Assembly: GCA_022579005.1 (NCBI GenBank)
Contig: MU401538.1
Span: 62,001 to 126,000 of the forward strand
Direction: 5' to 3'
DNA length: 64,000 nt
DNA from: Poronia punctata
Lineage: Eukaryota; Ascomycota; Sordariomycetes; Xylariales; Xylariaceae
The notes below the pieces were generated by a model. It was not told the DNA's origin and made no database searches. It worked only from the letters and a program-made list of their open reading frames with translations. Positions 27,301 through 38,248 of this stretch are shown here, piece after piece. The stretch's first letter is position 1, and each line of letters opens with the position of its first letter. Made by a program: the position numbers and the translations under genes.

Positions 27301-29632
27301 TTACCTACCTAGCAAAACACCTATGGAACGACGAATTGAAGATTCGGGTCGGACCTCTCCGAGTAATTGGGAGGGAAAGGAGGAAGGGGACTAGTCCGGG
27401 CCAAGCCTCCCCGTAACAAATATTGCCATACAGATTACATAAAGTACCTACTAAGTAGGTATGTAGTTTTTATCGACCGACATCAAACCAATGCACTCGA
27501 CTAGGTACATATCTATCGGGGAAAGAAACTCCGACTGGTTTAAGGGACTCTGTAGTACTAGCTAGTAGGTAGGTAAGGGATGTTTGCTCCCCTTAGATGC
27601 CGATTATCGTACCATTTTACGTCAGAAAAGAAAATAAAATAAAAAATAGATCGTCGTGTGTTATCGATATCAAGAGGGACAAGGCGTAGATTACATGTAG
27701 GTAGGTAGACAAGATAATTTAGTCTAAACCTAGACTAGGTTGATAGATAGATAACCTAGATCAGTCACGATGCCAGACAGATCAATCAAGGCCGTAAACC
27801 AACAAACCTGGGGGGGGGTGTTTGATTAGTTCAGGTACCTTAGCTAGCCATACTAAGCGACGGCCGCGGCCCTTCCCTCGACGCTAATGTGGCCTAAACT
27901 CCATGTAGATACGTTATACTAGGGGGCCCAGGTACATGTATTGGGTATGGTAGCTCAAATATGAACCTTTTTATTGTTGTAGGTATTTTACTCGTAATTA
28001 CATCTCTGCTCTTGAATTTGTTGTTTGGGCTTGATGACTGAGGTAGATTGCGGCGATGTAGTCCAAGTAGGTAACTTAGAATAGACGTCAAGGTAAATAC
28101 TTGTATGTTATTAACAGTGTCTCGGGCGTAACTTTTAGCCAAGTCTGGACTCTGAGCTGTGCGTTTTCCGCGCGTCTTAGAGGTTACCGTAGACCAAGGC
28201 ACGTATGTGTCTACTATACTAGGTAGGTAGGTGAGTTAGGTATCCAAACACGACCTGGCATTGATGGTTTTATATGTCTTTGGTTATATTATGGTCACAT
28301 GCTTTGTGGGAGTCAAAGTAGGTAGCCCCTCGTTTATAACCTCATATACAAGTAAGTAGGCGTTGAAGGATCTGGGGATCGAAACATCAAGTACCTCGAT
28401 TAATCATCTCCAGTGTTCCAGGCTCCTTTTCCTTCTCCCTATTTCCTCTATCTACACCTAACTTTCCCCTAGTTAATCAACAAGTGCTAATCACCAGAGG
28501 CAAGTGCAAATAATGCCTACGCATAGCTACATGTGAACTAGATAGACATAGGTACAGGACAACATAAAGGGCGAGCTTACATGCTAAAGTTGGGTCAGTC
28601 TAGATATGTTGAAACCTCGAAGAATGTCAACCATGTCCGTCGATAAACAAAATAACGTGAGACTAAAAAGAATGGTTATAACTATATTTTGTCCTTCAAG
28701 CTCTCACTTACACTTGAAGAGTTTATCTCCCTACAAGTTCCTTTCACCTTTACCAGGTGATCTGATCTAATGTGACCATTAGGCAGATAGGTCAAGTAAG
28801 CAAGCTGTATTATATTATATTGTTGCATTGGATGCGTCTGTGTGAGTGTCGGCCCGGACATCAGATGATCCTTTGCCCGGTTGTGTCGGTTGGCCTCGGC
28901 TACATGCTGAAACCCCCCTACACAACAAATGACAAGTATACCTAACCGCGTACCCTAATCCTCCCTACCTGTGTAATGTTGCCTTATTATCCGCCCCTCC
29001 CAAATCGTCTCGGAGGCGAGTCAGTTCTTCGGATCAGGGCGTTGGTTGTACGATTCTTTTACTTGCCTACTTTAACTCAATCCATCCGCCCCCCTTTCTC
29101 AAGAATATCGATGTACAATGCTCATAGCATAACATGACTGCCGAACCTCTTCTATATCAGATCTACCCAAGGGAAAGAAACGGAATGTCTTTGGCCAGGT
29201 AGGTTAGGTCAGATTGTTGTTGTCCGTTCGAGGGTAGCAATTAGCTTCATCAGCATGCCTACCTTAGTAAATAGAGTTGTTCGTGACCCCCTCCGGCCTA
29301 TGGCCTCAGCCTTTCGGCAGTGTTGGACGAGGTTCTCCCCGGGTGGTCTCGAGGGTATCGCTTTTCTATTTAAGTTAGGTTGTCTGGTTTGGGGTAGGAT
29401 ATGCTAATAAGTAAGGGCTGCGTGTAGGAGTAGATATATATAGGTATATCCCAAAACTTTTCTATGTAGAGCGATCTTATCCCCCTTTACCTAGGCACAA
29501 AAGGTATAAAAGGTCTTGCATTAAAAGTCCAGGGGGTTAACCACCGTTGCACCGCCCCCTACCTCGGAGACTCTGAAGAACCTGGCTCCCATATCCTTTG
29601 CCTTTGCCTCCAAAGAATCTGTCAAAAGGTTA

Positions 29633-30125
29633 TTATAAAAGACGCGATCGCGGTGGCAAAACACTAGAGAACTTACCAACACTAGAAGGAAGCACAATGT
29701 TTCCAGAAAGGTTCAGTGCCACCAAAACATCCTTAACCCAGGTCCGGCAGGTAAAAGCCTCCCTGTTTCGAAGCGAAGGCTTGCCATCGGCTGGCACAGA
29801 CCGGACAACGTCAATGGCACCACGAAGGTTTACCGGCCCGACGTACACAAGGGTGATCAAGGTTAAAGAGTTGTCTCCTGGATCACCTTGCCTTTCCTGA
29901 AATCTCCACGGTCCATCACGATTCAGAGCATGGTATAGGACACAGCCGCCTTTAGCATCTATAAAGACTAGGCCCCAGTGCTACCCGGCCCAGAGTGTTA
30001 ACGAAGAGATCAGTTAAGCTTGGGTTGAAACAGATACCTCGGCTCCTTACATATTCATTAGGTTTGGGTCGGGAATCGAGGGAAATATAGACCGAGTTTG
30101 GCAAGGGGGATCCATTGAGAGGCAT
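29633..30125 (-). CDS. Small conserved fungal protein of unknown function
   Basis: A 140-aa protein made from two exons (30125-30051 and 29980-29633). The 70-nt intron has a GTAAGG donor, a CTTAAC-like branch point and a TAG acceptor; a stop lies directly before the acceptor, so splicing is required. The product reads PLPNSVYISLDSRPKPNEYH at its N-terminus, then WGLVFIDAKGG, VLYHALNRDGPW, VPADGKPSL and FTCRTWVKDVLVALN. This order (short N-terminus, H-W-G, a YHA-x-N-x-x-GPW box, then F-x-C-R-x-W-V) is what I remember of a lineage-expanded ascomycete family with no assigned activity; that is recall, not a search. No signal peptide or membrane segment is seen. It lies beside the HNH-like and kinase relics at the edge of the gene desert, an accessory-looking setting. 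Confidence 0.7.
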
Positions 30126-30633
30126 GGTTGCCTCCCCTTGATGGTTAACTCTGGTATACCGGTACAGCAAATGGCAGATAAATATGTAGACGAAGTAGAA
30201 CGTAGAGCAAATATAATCGAATTGAGTCTGTCAATCTGTCACTTTGGCGGTAATAGATGGTTATAGTTCCTTGTGTCATGTTGGCAAGATGGCCATCTTT
30301 GTATGCTTAATCATCATACGTACGAGCCCCTGACCTAACTACATGTACCTTTTGGGCAATAGCAGTCACCCAACAGGTAAATACCCATCGACAAACCGTA
30401 TCCAGGGGCAACGGAGTGTCACGCTCAATGTGGCATGTGCACCCTCCTTACCAATACCTTCCTGGCACCTGCCATGAGACATTGGCCCCTTTATGAACAG
30501 TGAACATCCAACCCACCAACTTTGGTTAACCTTTGGTATTTCATCACGGCCTTTTTGGCGGATTGGAAACACTTGGTATCAATCTGTAAGTCTGCAAACT
30601 TTGGTTGCAGTTTAAACATTAAAGTGGTTTATA
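30126..30633. other. Intergenic, nothing seen
   Basis: The space between the small minus-strand gene and the HNH-like frame. It should hold both promoters, as the two units are divergent. No further gene or structured element is visible. Confidence 0.5.
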
Positions 30634-31133
30634 ATGCTGAAACTGGCGCTAGTTGCATCACCCCGGCAGTCTGCGCAGCCATTGCGCGCCCATGATGCCG
30701 CGCACGACTTGGTGGTTAGAAGGGATCAGCGATGCTTTTTGACTCGAAAGAAAGGCTCATTCAACGATCCTCTGGTAGTCGTACCCATATTCCCTGATAT
30801 CGACAAGAGTCTATTACAAGAAAGTGAGGTACGTTGTATCCCACTAGGTTCCCTTATTTGCTAGCTAGAGTTGTGTTGACGAGCTCATGCAGGCTTTGAA
30901 CGGGCTACTAGAGGCTTTCCTGAATCCCGAGCTCACAGACTGGATCAAGTCACGGTCAAGTGGGTGCATCCACAACAGCACCAAAGACCTATGGCTTCTC
31001 CGGAAGTCTGCCGCGGCGGCCTTCTCAGAGGGCTGCTACAAGGTTACACCGATAAACACATTCGTAAGCACCACATGCACGGTTCCCTGTGGCTGAAGAG
31101 CTCTGTGTACACCTGCTGACTGATTTGTAGTAT
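30634..31133 (+). pseudogene. HNH-endonuclease-like fungal protein, probably degenerate
   Basis: Two coding segments, 30634-30828 and 30869-31063, each of 65 codons, are separated by a possible 40-nt intron (GTACGT donor, CTAG acceptor). A canonical 67-nt intron (GTAAGC, CTGAC branch, TTGTAG) at 31064-31130 leads on into the next frame. The layout resembles fungal proteins with an HNH_2-type domain: RRDQRCFLTRKKG, then DPLVVVPIFPDID where family members have a His before IFP, then a helix with FLNPELTDWIKS, and KDLWLLRKSAAAAFSEGCYK where members have an H and a W. The metal-binding and catalytic His positions therefore appear lost. The family assignment comes from pattern memory. It could instead be an intact but divergent protein. 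The frame continues without a stop into the kinase relic. Confidence 0.4.
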
Positions 31134-32245
31134 ATGGTTCATTCAAACTCTGTGGGAGGGGTATTAAGTCCACCTTTCAAACATTCGCATATGGTGTCAC
31201 CCAGTGGCTTGTCTGAATGCAGCATAGAGATGCCTGACCATTCTGCGTTGGAAATCCTGTCATGCTTTGCGGAACCGATTCGTTGGACCCATGTGGCACG
31301 CGCCCTTGCTGTACAACCGCCCGTGTCTCGGACTAGGCAGGGCTTACCCCGGTATGGTCCAAGGGCTGCTTCACTATTTCCGACGCAGCTACGTTCAACG
31401 TTGGCTTCCCTCCTATTAAGTGCTTGGCTGCACGTACCCGTTGGAGTTCGTGCGTGTTTCTACCGAGGCCTGGCTCGACTGGGAGGGATATTGTACGGGC
31501 CCTCTGAAAGTTTCAATGTCCAGCGGTTACCATTCGGGATGTATGTCAAGATGCGGCAGAAAATCGGACATGGCAGCTTAGCCAATGAGTACCAAGCCCT
31601 CAAATTGGTACGGCGATACACGGATATACCTGTTGCTCAACCGCTTGATCTCATTTCGGACAAAGAGGACTCATATCTGCTGACATCACGGTTACCGGGT
31701 CATATGATTGGACCGAGGATGGATGCTTTCACGGACGAGAAAGTTGGTACAATAGGCCAAGACCTGCAACGGTGCATAAAACAGCTAAGGCTTATACCGA
31801 AGCTGGTCCGACGGTCGCTCCCGATTATGCCATTTGCGATACCTTGGGTCAGGGTGTCTATGATGCTCGCGTCATCGCAAGAGCGCCATACGACGCCGAA
31901 AGGGGGGACTATCATGGGCCTTTTGCGAGCGAACGAGACTTTAACGACTACCTCAAATCTCCCCATCTCCCCGACTTATCTCACCGGGATTCACACGCCA
32001 TCGTCCTGGCGCATGGAGACATCAATATGCGCAACATCCTCGTCGACGACGATGGGATGCTCTCAGGTATAGTTGATTGGGAGATGGCAGGCTGGTACCC
32101 CGACTATTGGGACTATACCAAAGCACATTACGTCACCAAGAGGCATTGGCGCTGGCGGAAGATGATGGATGAGGTATTCGACGGTATTGGGGACTTTAGG
32201 AAAGAGTTGGAGATTGAGTGGCAGCTGTGGAATTATTGTGATTGA
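31134..32245 (+). pseudogene. Aminoglycoside phosphotransferase-like kinase, frameshifted
   Basis: Fungal APH/choline-kinase-like fold, normally an ATP-dependent small-molecule kinase of unknown substrate. The N-lobe lies in one frame: LYGPSESFNVQRLPFGMYVK, LANEYQALKLVRRYTDIPVA, SYLLTSRLPG and CIKQLRLIPK. The C-lobe lies in another frame from about 31800: AICDTLGQGVYDARVI, GPFASERDF, the Brenner loop HGDINMRNIL and the metal site DWEMAGWYPDYWDYTKAHYV, ending at 32245. Both conserved stretches nearly abut, so a single-base shift at about 31793-31815 explains the break better than an intron. Catalytic residues are intact, so the mutation is recent or is a sequencing error. No ATG lies between 31233 and the start of the conserved kinase N-terminus, and the frame runs in from the HNH-like segment. 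It may be a fused relic. Confidence 0.65.
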
Positions 32246-32795
32246 AATGATCCATTTGAAGCAGTCATCGAATTATCTAGAATGCTTGATTCTTAGATCA
32301 CCTAAACCAGAGAGTCCTGAAATCTAAAACTGTCACAAAACCTCTCTCCTCCAGACTGCATATATACGCATAACGTCGCCAAAAGTAAAGCGTATATGTA
32401 TTTAAGCATATACTCTCCAATAGCCTTGTCATTAACGGGGTGAAACACACATCAGAGGTCCGAAAACCTCCCGGGTAGACGCTGTACCTCCACATACAAC
32501 ATATCGGCATGTATTCGTTGCGTGATAATGTCCGCGAGAAGTCGCCGGTCGAAAGTATAAATAACAGGCAGACTATATTTAAACGAAATAGATTTCTTGT
32601 TTTGAAACAACTCATCTTTAACTCACGTCTAAGAGATTCTATCGACTTAAAAAAGTGAAAAACGGACGGTTCCGGCAGGAAGAGGTACCAGCTATCTCTC
32701 TTTCTAATTACAATCACATCTACAGCCCTAACCTACCGCCTGCGAACAAGGGAACGCCTTGAATATAAGGAAACGAACTGGGTTCTTAAAGAGTC
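32246..32795. other. Intergenic, nothing seen
   Basis: It separates the kinase relic from the methyltransferase and contains a 139-codon minus-strand frame (32298-32717) that resembles nothing and starts with a non-standard codon. Confidence 0.5.
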
Positions 32796-34517
32796 ATGGA
32801 TGCATCAGACATAAACAGGTCGATCTTCAAGTACGTGCTTTTCCCTACATGTACAGTCCGCGAAGTGCCCCAGCTCCCGTCCCGGAAGTTTACCCCTCCA
32901 TACCTTACCCTAGCTACCTTATGATGATATCACATACTATCATCCCCTTGGAAGAAGATTACCCACGCACGCAGAATATACCTACAGAGTGAGACCTTAT
33001 TACCTTGAACTAATATTCGCGAAAACAGTCAAGAGGCGGCCGACTACGACAACAAACATAGGAAGCTCAACGACCGGCTCACGCGGGAGATTCAGGCCAG
33101 ACTAGACTTCATCGCCGTCGATTGGGTTTCCGATGACGAGGATAGCGACGAGGAAGTCGAAGAGGGTGGTGAGGGGAATAAGCCGAGAAGAGAGGTCAGG
33201 CTATTGGACTATGCTTGCGGGACGGGTATGATTTCTCGGGTGAGTGTTTACCCCCCCTTTTTTTTTCTTTCTTTTTTTTTCTTTTTTTTTTTTTTCTTTT
33301 TTTTTTTTCCACCCTTCATAACGTCTAGTTGGATACATGGTAGATCCAAGTTTTGGTCTCTGCTACTATTTCATGGGGGCAATCTAGAGAAAAGCGTTTC
33401 GGAGCAACTTGTACAGCTCCCATCTAGATCAGTTGTGGAATACAAGAGCAAGCCCTACAACCTACCTACATTGGAGGGCACATATAGCTATTATTGGTAA
33501 AAGGTCACTGCTAACCGAGCATCTAGGCCCTTGCCCCTTATACGACCCAGTGTGTTGGCATGGATATATCCGAGAATATGGTTGCCGCATATAATGCTCG
33601 TGCAGAGATGCAGGTAAAGTCCCCTCCTCACCCTTCCCTCGCCCCCTTTTCTTTTTATTGCCATTAGAAACGAAAAAGTCCCATCCCATCATCTGTAACT
33701 TATGATGTTATTATTATATCCCACATATGCTTTACTTCACTTCATCCATCTTCACGTCAAGTATTAATGCTGATCTCCAATAACACAGGGTCTCTCGCGC
33801 AGTGAAATGCACGCCATAGTCGGAGATCTTGCCTCTCCCACCGTCAGCGACGATCTCATGTCTGAAGACCTCTCCAACTTCGACATTGCCGTCGTTGGTG
33901 GTGGCTTTCATCACTTTGGCGACCCGGAGCTCGCTGCGAAACGACGTAAGATTTTCTCCATCCCCTAACTCTTGTCTTGTCCACTTCTCTTTTCCCCCTA
34001 TATACAAGATTTCCTTTCCTTTTCTTTTCGCTACTCTACCCTTTCCTGATCTAGACAGAACTCCCTACCTTTAATCCGTACACCATGGATATTTATCTAA
34101 CAAGAGAAATAAATAAAAGTGGTAGAAAGACTCAAACCAGGCGGCGTCCTCTTAGTCTGGGACTTTTTACCTCATGGTCCACCACCATCATCATCATCAT
34201 CATCACATGGCCACGAGCACGAGCACGGCCATAGTCATAACCACCATCACCACAACAACAGTCAGAGCAACGTCTTCCACTCGGTAATGCACCACGGTTT
34301 CAGCAAAGAGCGTATCCGCGAGATTTTCATCTCTGCCGGTGCCGGGACTGATTATGCTCTCGAGGTCGTTGGGGGAGGGCTTGCTTTTGCTTCCGGACAC
34401 GGACACGGACATGAAGAAGGGTTGAGGGAGGTGGTTGATCAGAGTGAGAAGGAGAGTGGGGAGAATAGGGGATTTCGTAGGGAAGTCTTCTTTGCTAGGG
34501 GGACGAAGGCTCTCTAG
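32796..34517 (+). CDS. SAM-dependent class I methyltransferase
   Basis: Predicted SAM-dependent methyltransferase of 295 aa; the substrate is unknown. Five exons: 32796-32830, 33029-33239, 33527-33613, 33789-33945 and 34120-34517. Donors are GTACGT, GTGAGT, GTAAAG and GTAAGA, and branch-like ACTAAT and CTAAC motifs precede the first two acceptors. All junctions keep frame. The protein begins MDASDINRSIFNQEAADYDN, as in fungal homologues. Motif I is LLDYACGTG (about residues 70-78). Later come CVGMDISENMV, FDIAVVGGGFHHF and RLVERLKPGGVLLVWDFLP. A Ser/His-rich insert (S6, then HGHEHEHGHSHNHHHH) follows, which is common in this family and not an assembly fault. The second intron is long (287 nt) and T-rich. 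It converges with the SHB17-like gene about 0.4 kb downstream. Confidence 0.9.
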
Positions 34518-34933
34518 GGTGGGGAAATGAAAGTAAATGGGGGGTTTGCCTAGTGTGGTTTAAGATAATGATTGGGAAGACCATTGCACTTTGGGAGAAT
34601 ATTCATCTTTCTAGTCTGTATTTATCTATTTGTTACACTTTGCGCCTCGTTGATGAACCCAGACTTAGTCGACCACCGTCAACGTACATTTAATACCCAG
34701 GCAAAATAGGAGACTTGATGTTTATAAAGCTTAGAATTATAGTGCGTAATGGGCGCATTTATGCCAGGGGGGGACGGTTTGTCCTTTAAGCAGAGTTAAG
34801 CAAGCCAGGCACTATATCAAGTTTTCAGTTTTAAAAAACACGAAGAGTCCTCGGAACCGACAGCCCCTTTTCCTATCTCATCTATATTATGATTGCATAA
34901 CCGACACGTCTATATTCAAGAAGCCCGGGTACT

Positions 34934-36343
34934 CTAATTCTCTCCGATGATGAAAGCACCGCCTAGTAAGATGGCAGGCTCGTCAATATTATGATGTTCG
35001 TAACTAGAATGAAAGAAGAGATGTTAGTCGACATGTAACGGCTGGCTTATTGAACGGTTATACTAGGTAGTTTTCCCCCCCTCGCCTAACAAGGTCACAG
35101 TAGGACAGGGGCACATCGCCGGTCTGTATATACCCATAGAAATAGGACAGGACAACTCACCTCAATGTCCCAACACCACCAGCCTCCAACAAAAACGTCG
35201 GTCCGTCAGGCAACGCCTTCCGAACCCAACGCATGGCGAACGCGCGGAGGATGTGACCATGAGCAACGATCAAGACGTCTCCGTGCGGGGGGGTTCCTTT
35301 GGGTTTTCCGATAACGGGACTGTGATATTTGGTCTGTATCTCCTCGATTAAAGCGTCGACACGTTTCGTCACGTCCTCGGGACTCCTAGATTACAAGTAT
35401 TTGTTATTTATGGATCCTTTTTTCCTCCTTCTTCTCGATCGAACCTTGGTTTTGTGATAGTGAGAAGTATCGATTTATACGCACAAGATAAACACTACAG
35501 AAGGAAGCCAACATTGAAATTAAAAAACAAAAATAAAGAGAGACGACAAGACTTACTCCCCACCCTCACACCCATCTCTCCAGATATCCCAATCACGATT
35601 GAGCCCCTGCTTCTCGCGGATGTCGCGAATCTCGGGGCTCGTGATCCCCTCGTAGTCGCCGTAATCCCACTCGCGGATATTCTCAGTCACCTCGACGCGA
35701 GCGGTACACCCGTCACAGACAGGTTTTTCTGTCGGTTTCTCGCCGTGTTGTTTCCACGGTAAGGGGTCCTTGATGTCCAGGTTCAGCAGCTCGAATGTGC
35801 GTTGGGCGCGCTTTCGTGGTGAGACGTAGCTGTTTTCGAATGGTTAGTAATGTGAATTGGCCTTTTTTTTTTTTTTTTCTTTTTTTTTTTTTGCTGCGTG
35901 TGTGCGGCTTTATGATATAATAAGTAAAAAGTATCATGGCTACTTTTGGAGGGGGGGGAAGAGATGAAGTTGAAGGCATGTATAATGGCTTGTCTAAGCG
36001 CATCCGTAAATAAAGTTTTATCATGATAGAACTGATTGCATGCTGTTGCCTTCCCTTCCCTTCCCTTCCCTTCTCCATGTGATAAACCCACGCAACCGTC
36101 GCCCCAGGTTAAATAATAATAAAGCGCAATATATATATATATATAAAGGAAAAACCTTACTTACATATGTGAGAGTTGTTTCGGGACAATCAACCGATCA
36201 TTACCAACAAGAGCACGACCAGTCGCCTTGATGCGTTTCTCCCCATTAGCCGTGAGGGGAATATCCGTGAGACCGGTATGTCTCCCATTCAACGACCATT
36301 CCGTCTCGCCGTGACGAACGAGAAATACGCGGGGAGTAGTCAT
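34934..36343 (-). CDS. SHB17: Sedoheptulose-1,7-bisphosphatase-like histidine phosphatase
   Basis: Histidine-phosphatase (phosphoglycerate-mutase fold) protein of 248 aa, matching yeast Shb17 of riboneogenesis, which dephosphorylates sedoheptulose 1,7-bisphosphate in the cytosol. Four exons: 36343-36165, 35829-35557, 35385-35161 and 35003-34934. Donors are GTAAGT, GTAAGT and GTGAGT, with acceptors ACAG, CTAG and CTAG; phases agree at every junction. The catalytic loop is [10 protein letters not shown] (His11 is the phosphate acceptor), followed by [13 protein letters not shown]. Next come [35 protein letters not shown] and [13 protein letters not shown], which holds the second catalytic His. 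The end, [18 protein letters not shown], is the Shb17 hallmark. It is slightly shorter than the yeast protein (271 aa). It is transcribed away from the small membrane-protein gene. Confidence 0.93.
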
Positions 36344-36448
36344 TGTTGCTTCAAACACCCCCCAAACGAACTATACAACCTTTTTTTTTCTTCTTCTTTT
36401 ATTTCTTTTGCCTGCCGCAGTTTCGCGAGGTGTTCACCTTGGGTTACG

Positions 36449-36456
36449 TTACGTAA
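36449..36456. promoter_or_regulatory. TTACGTAA palindrome upstream of the SHB17-like gene
   Basis: A perfect 8-bp palindrome of the Yap/AP-1-like bZIP type lies about 106 bp upstream of the ATG, inside GGTTACGTTACGTAAACC. The binding assignment is inferred from the motif alone. Confidence 0.3.
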
Positions 36457-37414
36457 ACCTGGGCACTTGAAAACGCAATCTGGAGCAGGTTTGCGCCTGT
36501 ACATAATACTTTAACTTCTCTTTCTTAACCCGGTCCCCACCGTTCCACCACGATCTGTAAGCGGCTTTGTAAGTGCAACGTCGACCAATAGCCGCGGGGG
36601 GCGGGGGACTAGATAGGGTCTATCGACCTCTAAAACCAAACACTATAATTCCCGAACAATAGATGGTAGGAAAACAGACAGAACCCAAAGCTTGAGAAGT
36701 TGTAAGTTAGGTAGTTGGGATTTATGTACAGTATAAAGAAGTAAGTATTGCCGCCCCGGAAAGCGCGGGCGCTATAATTATACGAATATATCTATTCCCG
36801 CCGACCTTTCCTTCTGCCCAATTACGTCACCTAAACATAAGTAAATCTTTGAGCTAGGTAGATGAGTAGTATAACCGGTTGTATATATCTGGGAGCTATA
36901 ATTGAAAAAACTAATCAAAATCTAGATACCTAGGTAGTAGATAATCAAACACCAAAGATAAAACCCGGCGGAAACATCCTTCCTACCGTACGTCGCCGTC
37001 CGCCATGACGAAGTACGTACCTGTCCTGGTAACAAGCGTGGACGCGCGGGCGCGGGAGCCCCACACTACCTAGCTCCTGTAGTACAACGCAGTGGAATTC
37101 AGGGCGGAGTCCCACATGCTAAGGTTCGCAGCTAGAAAGAAACACTGGCCAGCCGCCCATCGGAAAGTGCAAATAGCAATTTCTCCAGCTTTTTTTTGTT
37201 CCGACCGAACATCACGACAATCGACAACCACGAGACCAATAATCAACCCCGTAATTTATGTTATTAGCAAGCTTGGATAATTCTTTAATTCTCACGTCGA
37301 TAACCAGGAAACGTGAACAAAGAAAAAAGAAGAAAAAACGAGAGAACCCTGTCATCTCCGCCGTTCCGAATCCAGTTGCCGATTCTTTCGATTTCCGATA
37401 CTGATTTGATACCA

Positions 37415-37448
37415 TCGCGAGCGTTAGCGTTAACGTTAACGTTAACGA
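37415..37448. repeat. GTTAAC-type hexamer repeat
   Basis: Three to four tandem copies of GTTAAC with related GTTAGC lie in the intergenic space upstream of the small membrane-protein gene. GTTAAC is itself a palindrome. The function is unknown. Confidence 0.7.
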
Positions 37449-37764
37449 TTCGAGGGCCGACAACACAAACCATTGACCGGGTCCAATAGCGAGACCCATC
37501 ATAGAAACCTATACGCTCGAAAATCAATTTCAAGCAAAAACAAAAGTAGTGCGCCGAGGAAAAGAGAAAGAAAGAAAAAAGAGTGACAAGGCGAGCATAC
37601 TGTATTGTGTTGGAGGGAAATATCGTATCGGGACCGATTCATTCATCCATCGGCATCCATCCATCCGCCTTCCCAATATCTACGGTCCCCGACACCCGAT
37701 TAGGATCGAATATACCGAAAAGAAAGAAAGAACAAAAACGACCAAACGACCGAAATCCCCCACA

Positions 37765-38248
37765 ATGTCATCTTTCCGCACACAACCCCCTCCCCCTCCC
37801 ACAACCACAAGCACGCCCCGTCCGCCCCGTCCCGCCCGACGACCTTCCTTACCAAAACCAGAAGCTCCCCGCCGACCATGGACCACGCCCAAACGCCTAA
37901 TATGGACAGGGGCATTCGCAGCCGTGACAATAGTCGGCGCCATCTACGGAGCCGGTCTGAAGACGCAACAAGAGTACAAGACCGTATGTGTAGCAGCTGT
38001 CCTTTCCACACTGCATACTACATCTCGTCCTTTCTAGCTAACCCCCCCCCCCCCCGGACGAAAAGGAAAAGAAGAAATTCATCGAGACCCCTCCCGAAGA
38101 GCGCATACGCACGCTCGAGGAACGGCGCGCCGCCCTCGTCACTACGAAACGCCCGCTTGAGAAGAAGCTGGGGGAGCTGCGGTTACGGGTCCAGGAGCAG
38201 GAGAAGAAGACTCGGGATAATGGACATGGGGGATTATCTAAGCCGTGA
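37765..38248 (+). CDS. Small single-pass membrane protein, unknown function
   Basis: A 133-aa protein from two exons (37765-37983 and 38066-38248), with a phase-0 intron (GTATGT donor, CTAAC branch, AAAAG acceptor). The N-terminal half is Pro/Arg-rich (PPRPARRPSLPKPEAPRRPW). One hydrophobic segment, LIWTGAFAAVTIVGAIYGAG, sits at about residues 46-65. The C-terminal half is a charged helix (KKKFIETPPEERIRTLEERR, then KKLGELRLRVQEQEKK) likely to be a coiled coil. Similar small proteins are common in ascomycetes without a known role; a mitochondrial inner-membrane site is possible from the basic, acid-poor N-terminus but unproven. A C14 run (about 38042-38055) between branch point and acceptor makes the assembled intron length uncertain, though it does not affect the frame. 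Confidence 0.75.

Larger units (their letters stand above)
8232..29632. other. Gene-poor region of about 21 kb
   Basis: No gene can be supported across this span. Frames are short and overlap on both strands, and I found no splice-consistent model with a recognisable domain. It is densely sprinkled with CTACCTAC, CCTAGGTA and TACTCGTA words and holds short GGCA (9855-9884) and CA (about 24346-24379) microsatellites. It does not look extremely AT-rich. A GC-richer pocket at about 13.8-14.7 kb is the best place for a missed gene. Small unrecognised genes and non-coding RNAs could remain. Confidence 0.6.

Noticed and set aside
31747..31802. Possible 56-nt intron to explain the kinase frame change
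   Set aside because: It would remove the conserved CIKQLRLIP stretch, so a one-base shift is the simpler reading.
32298..32717. 139-codon minus-strand frame between the kinase relic and the methyltransferase
   Set aside because: Non-ATG start, Cys/Phe/Tyr-rich random-looking product and no domain.
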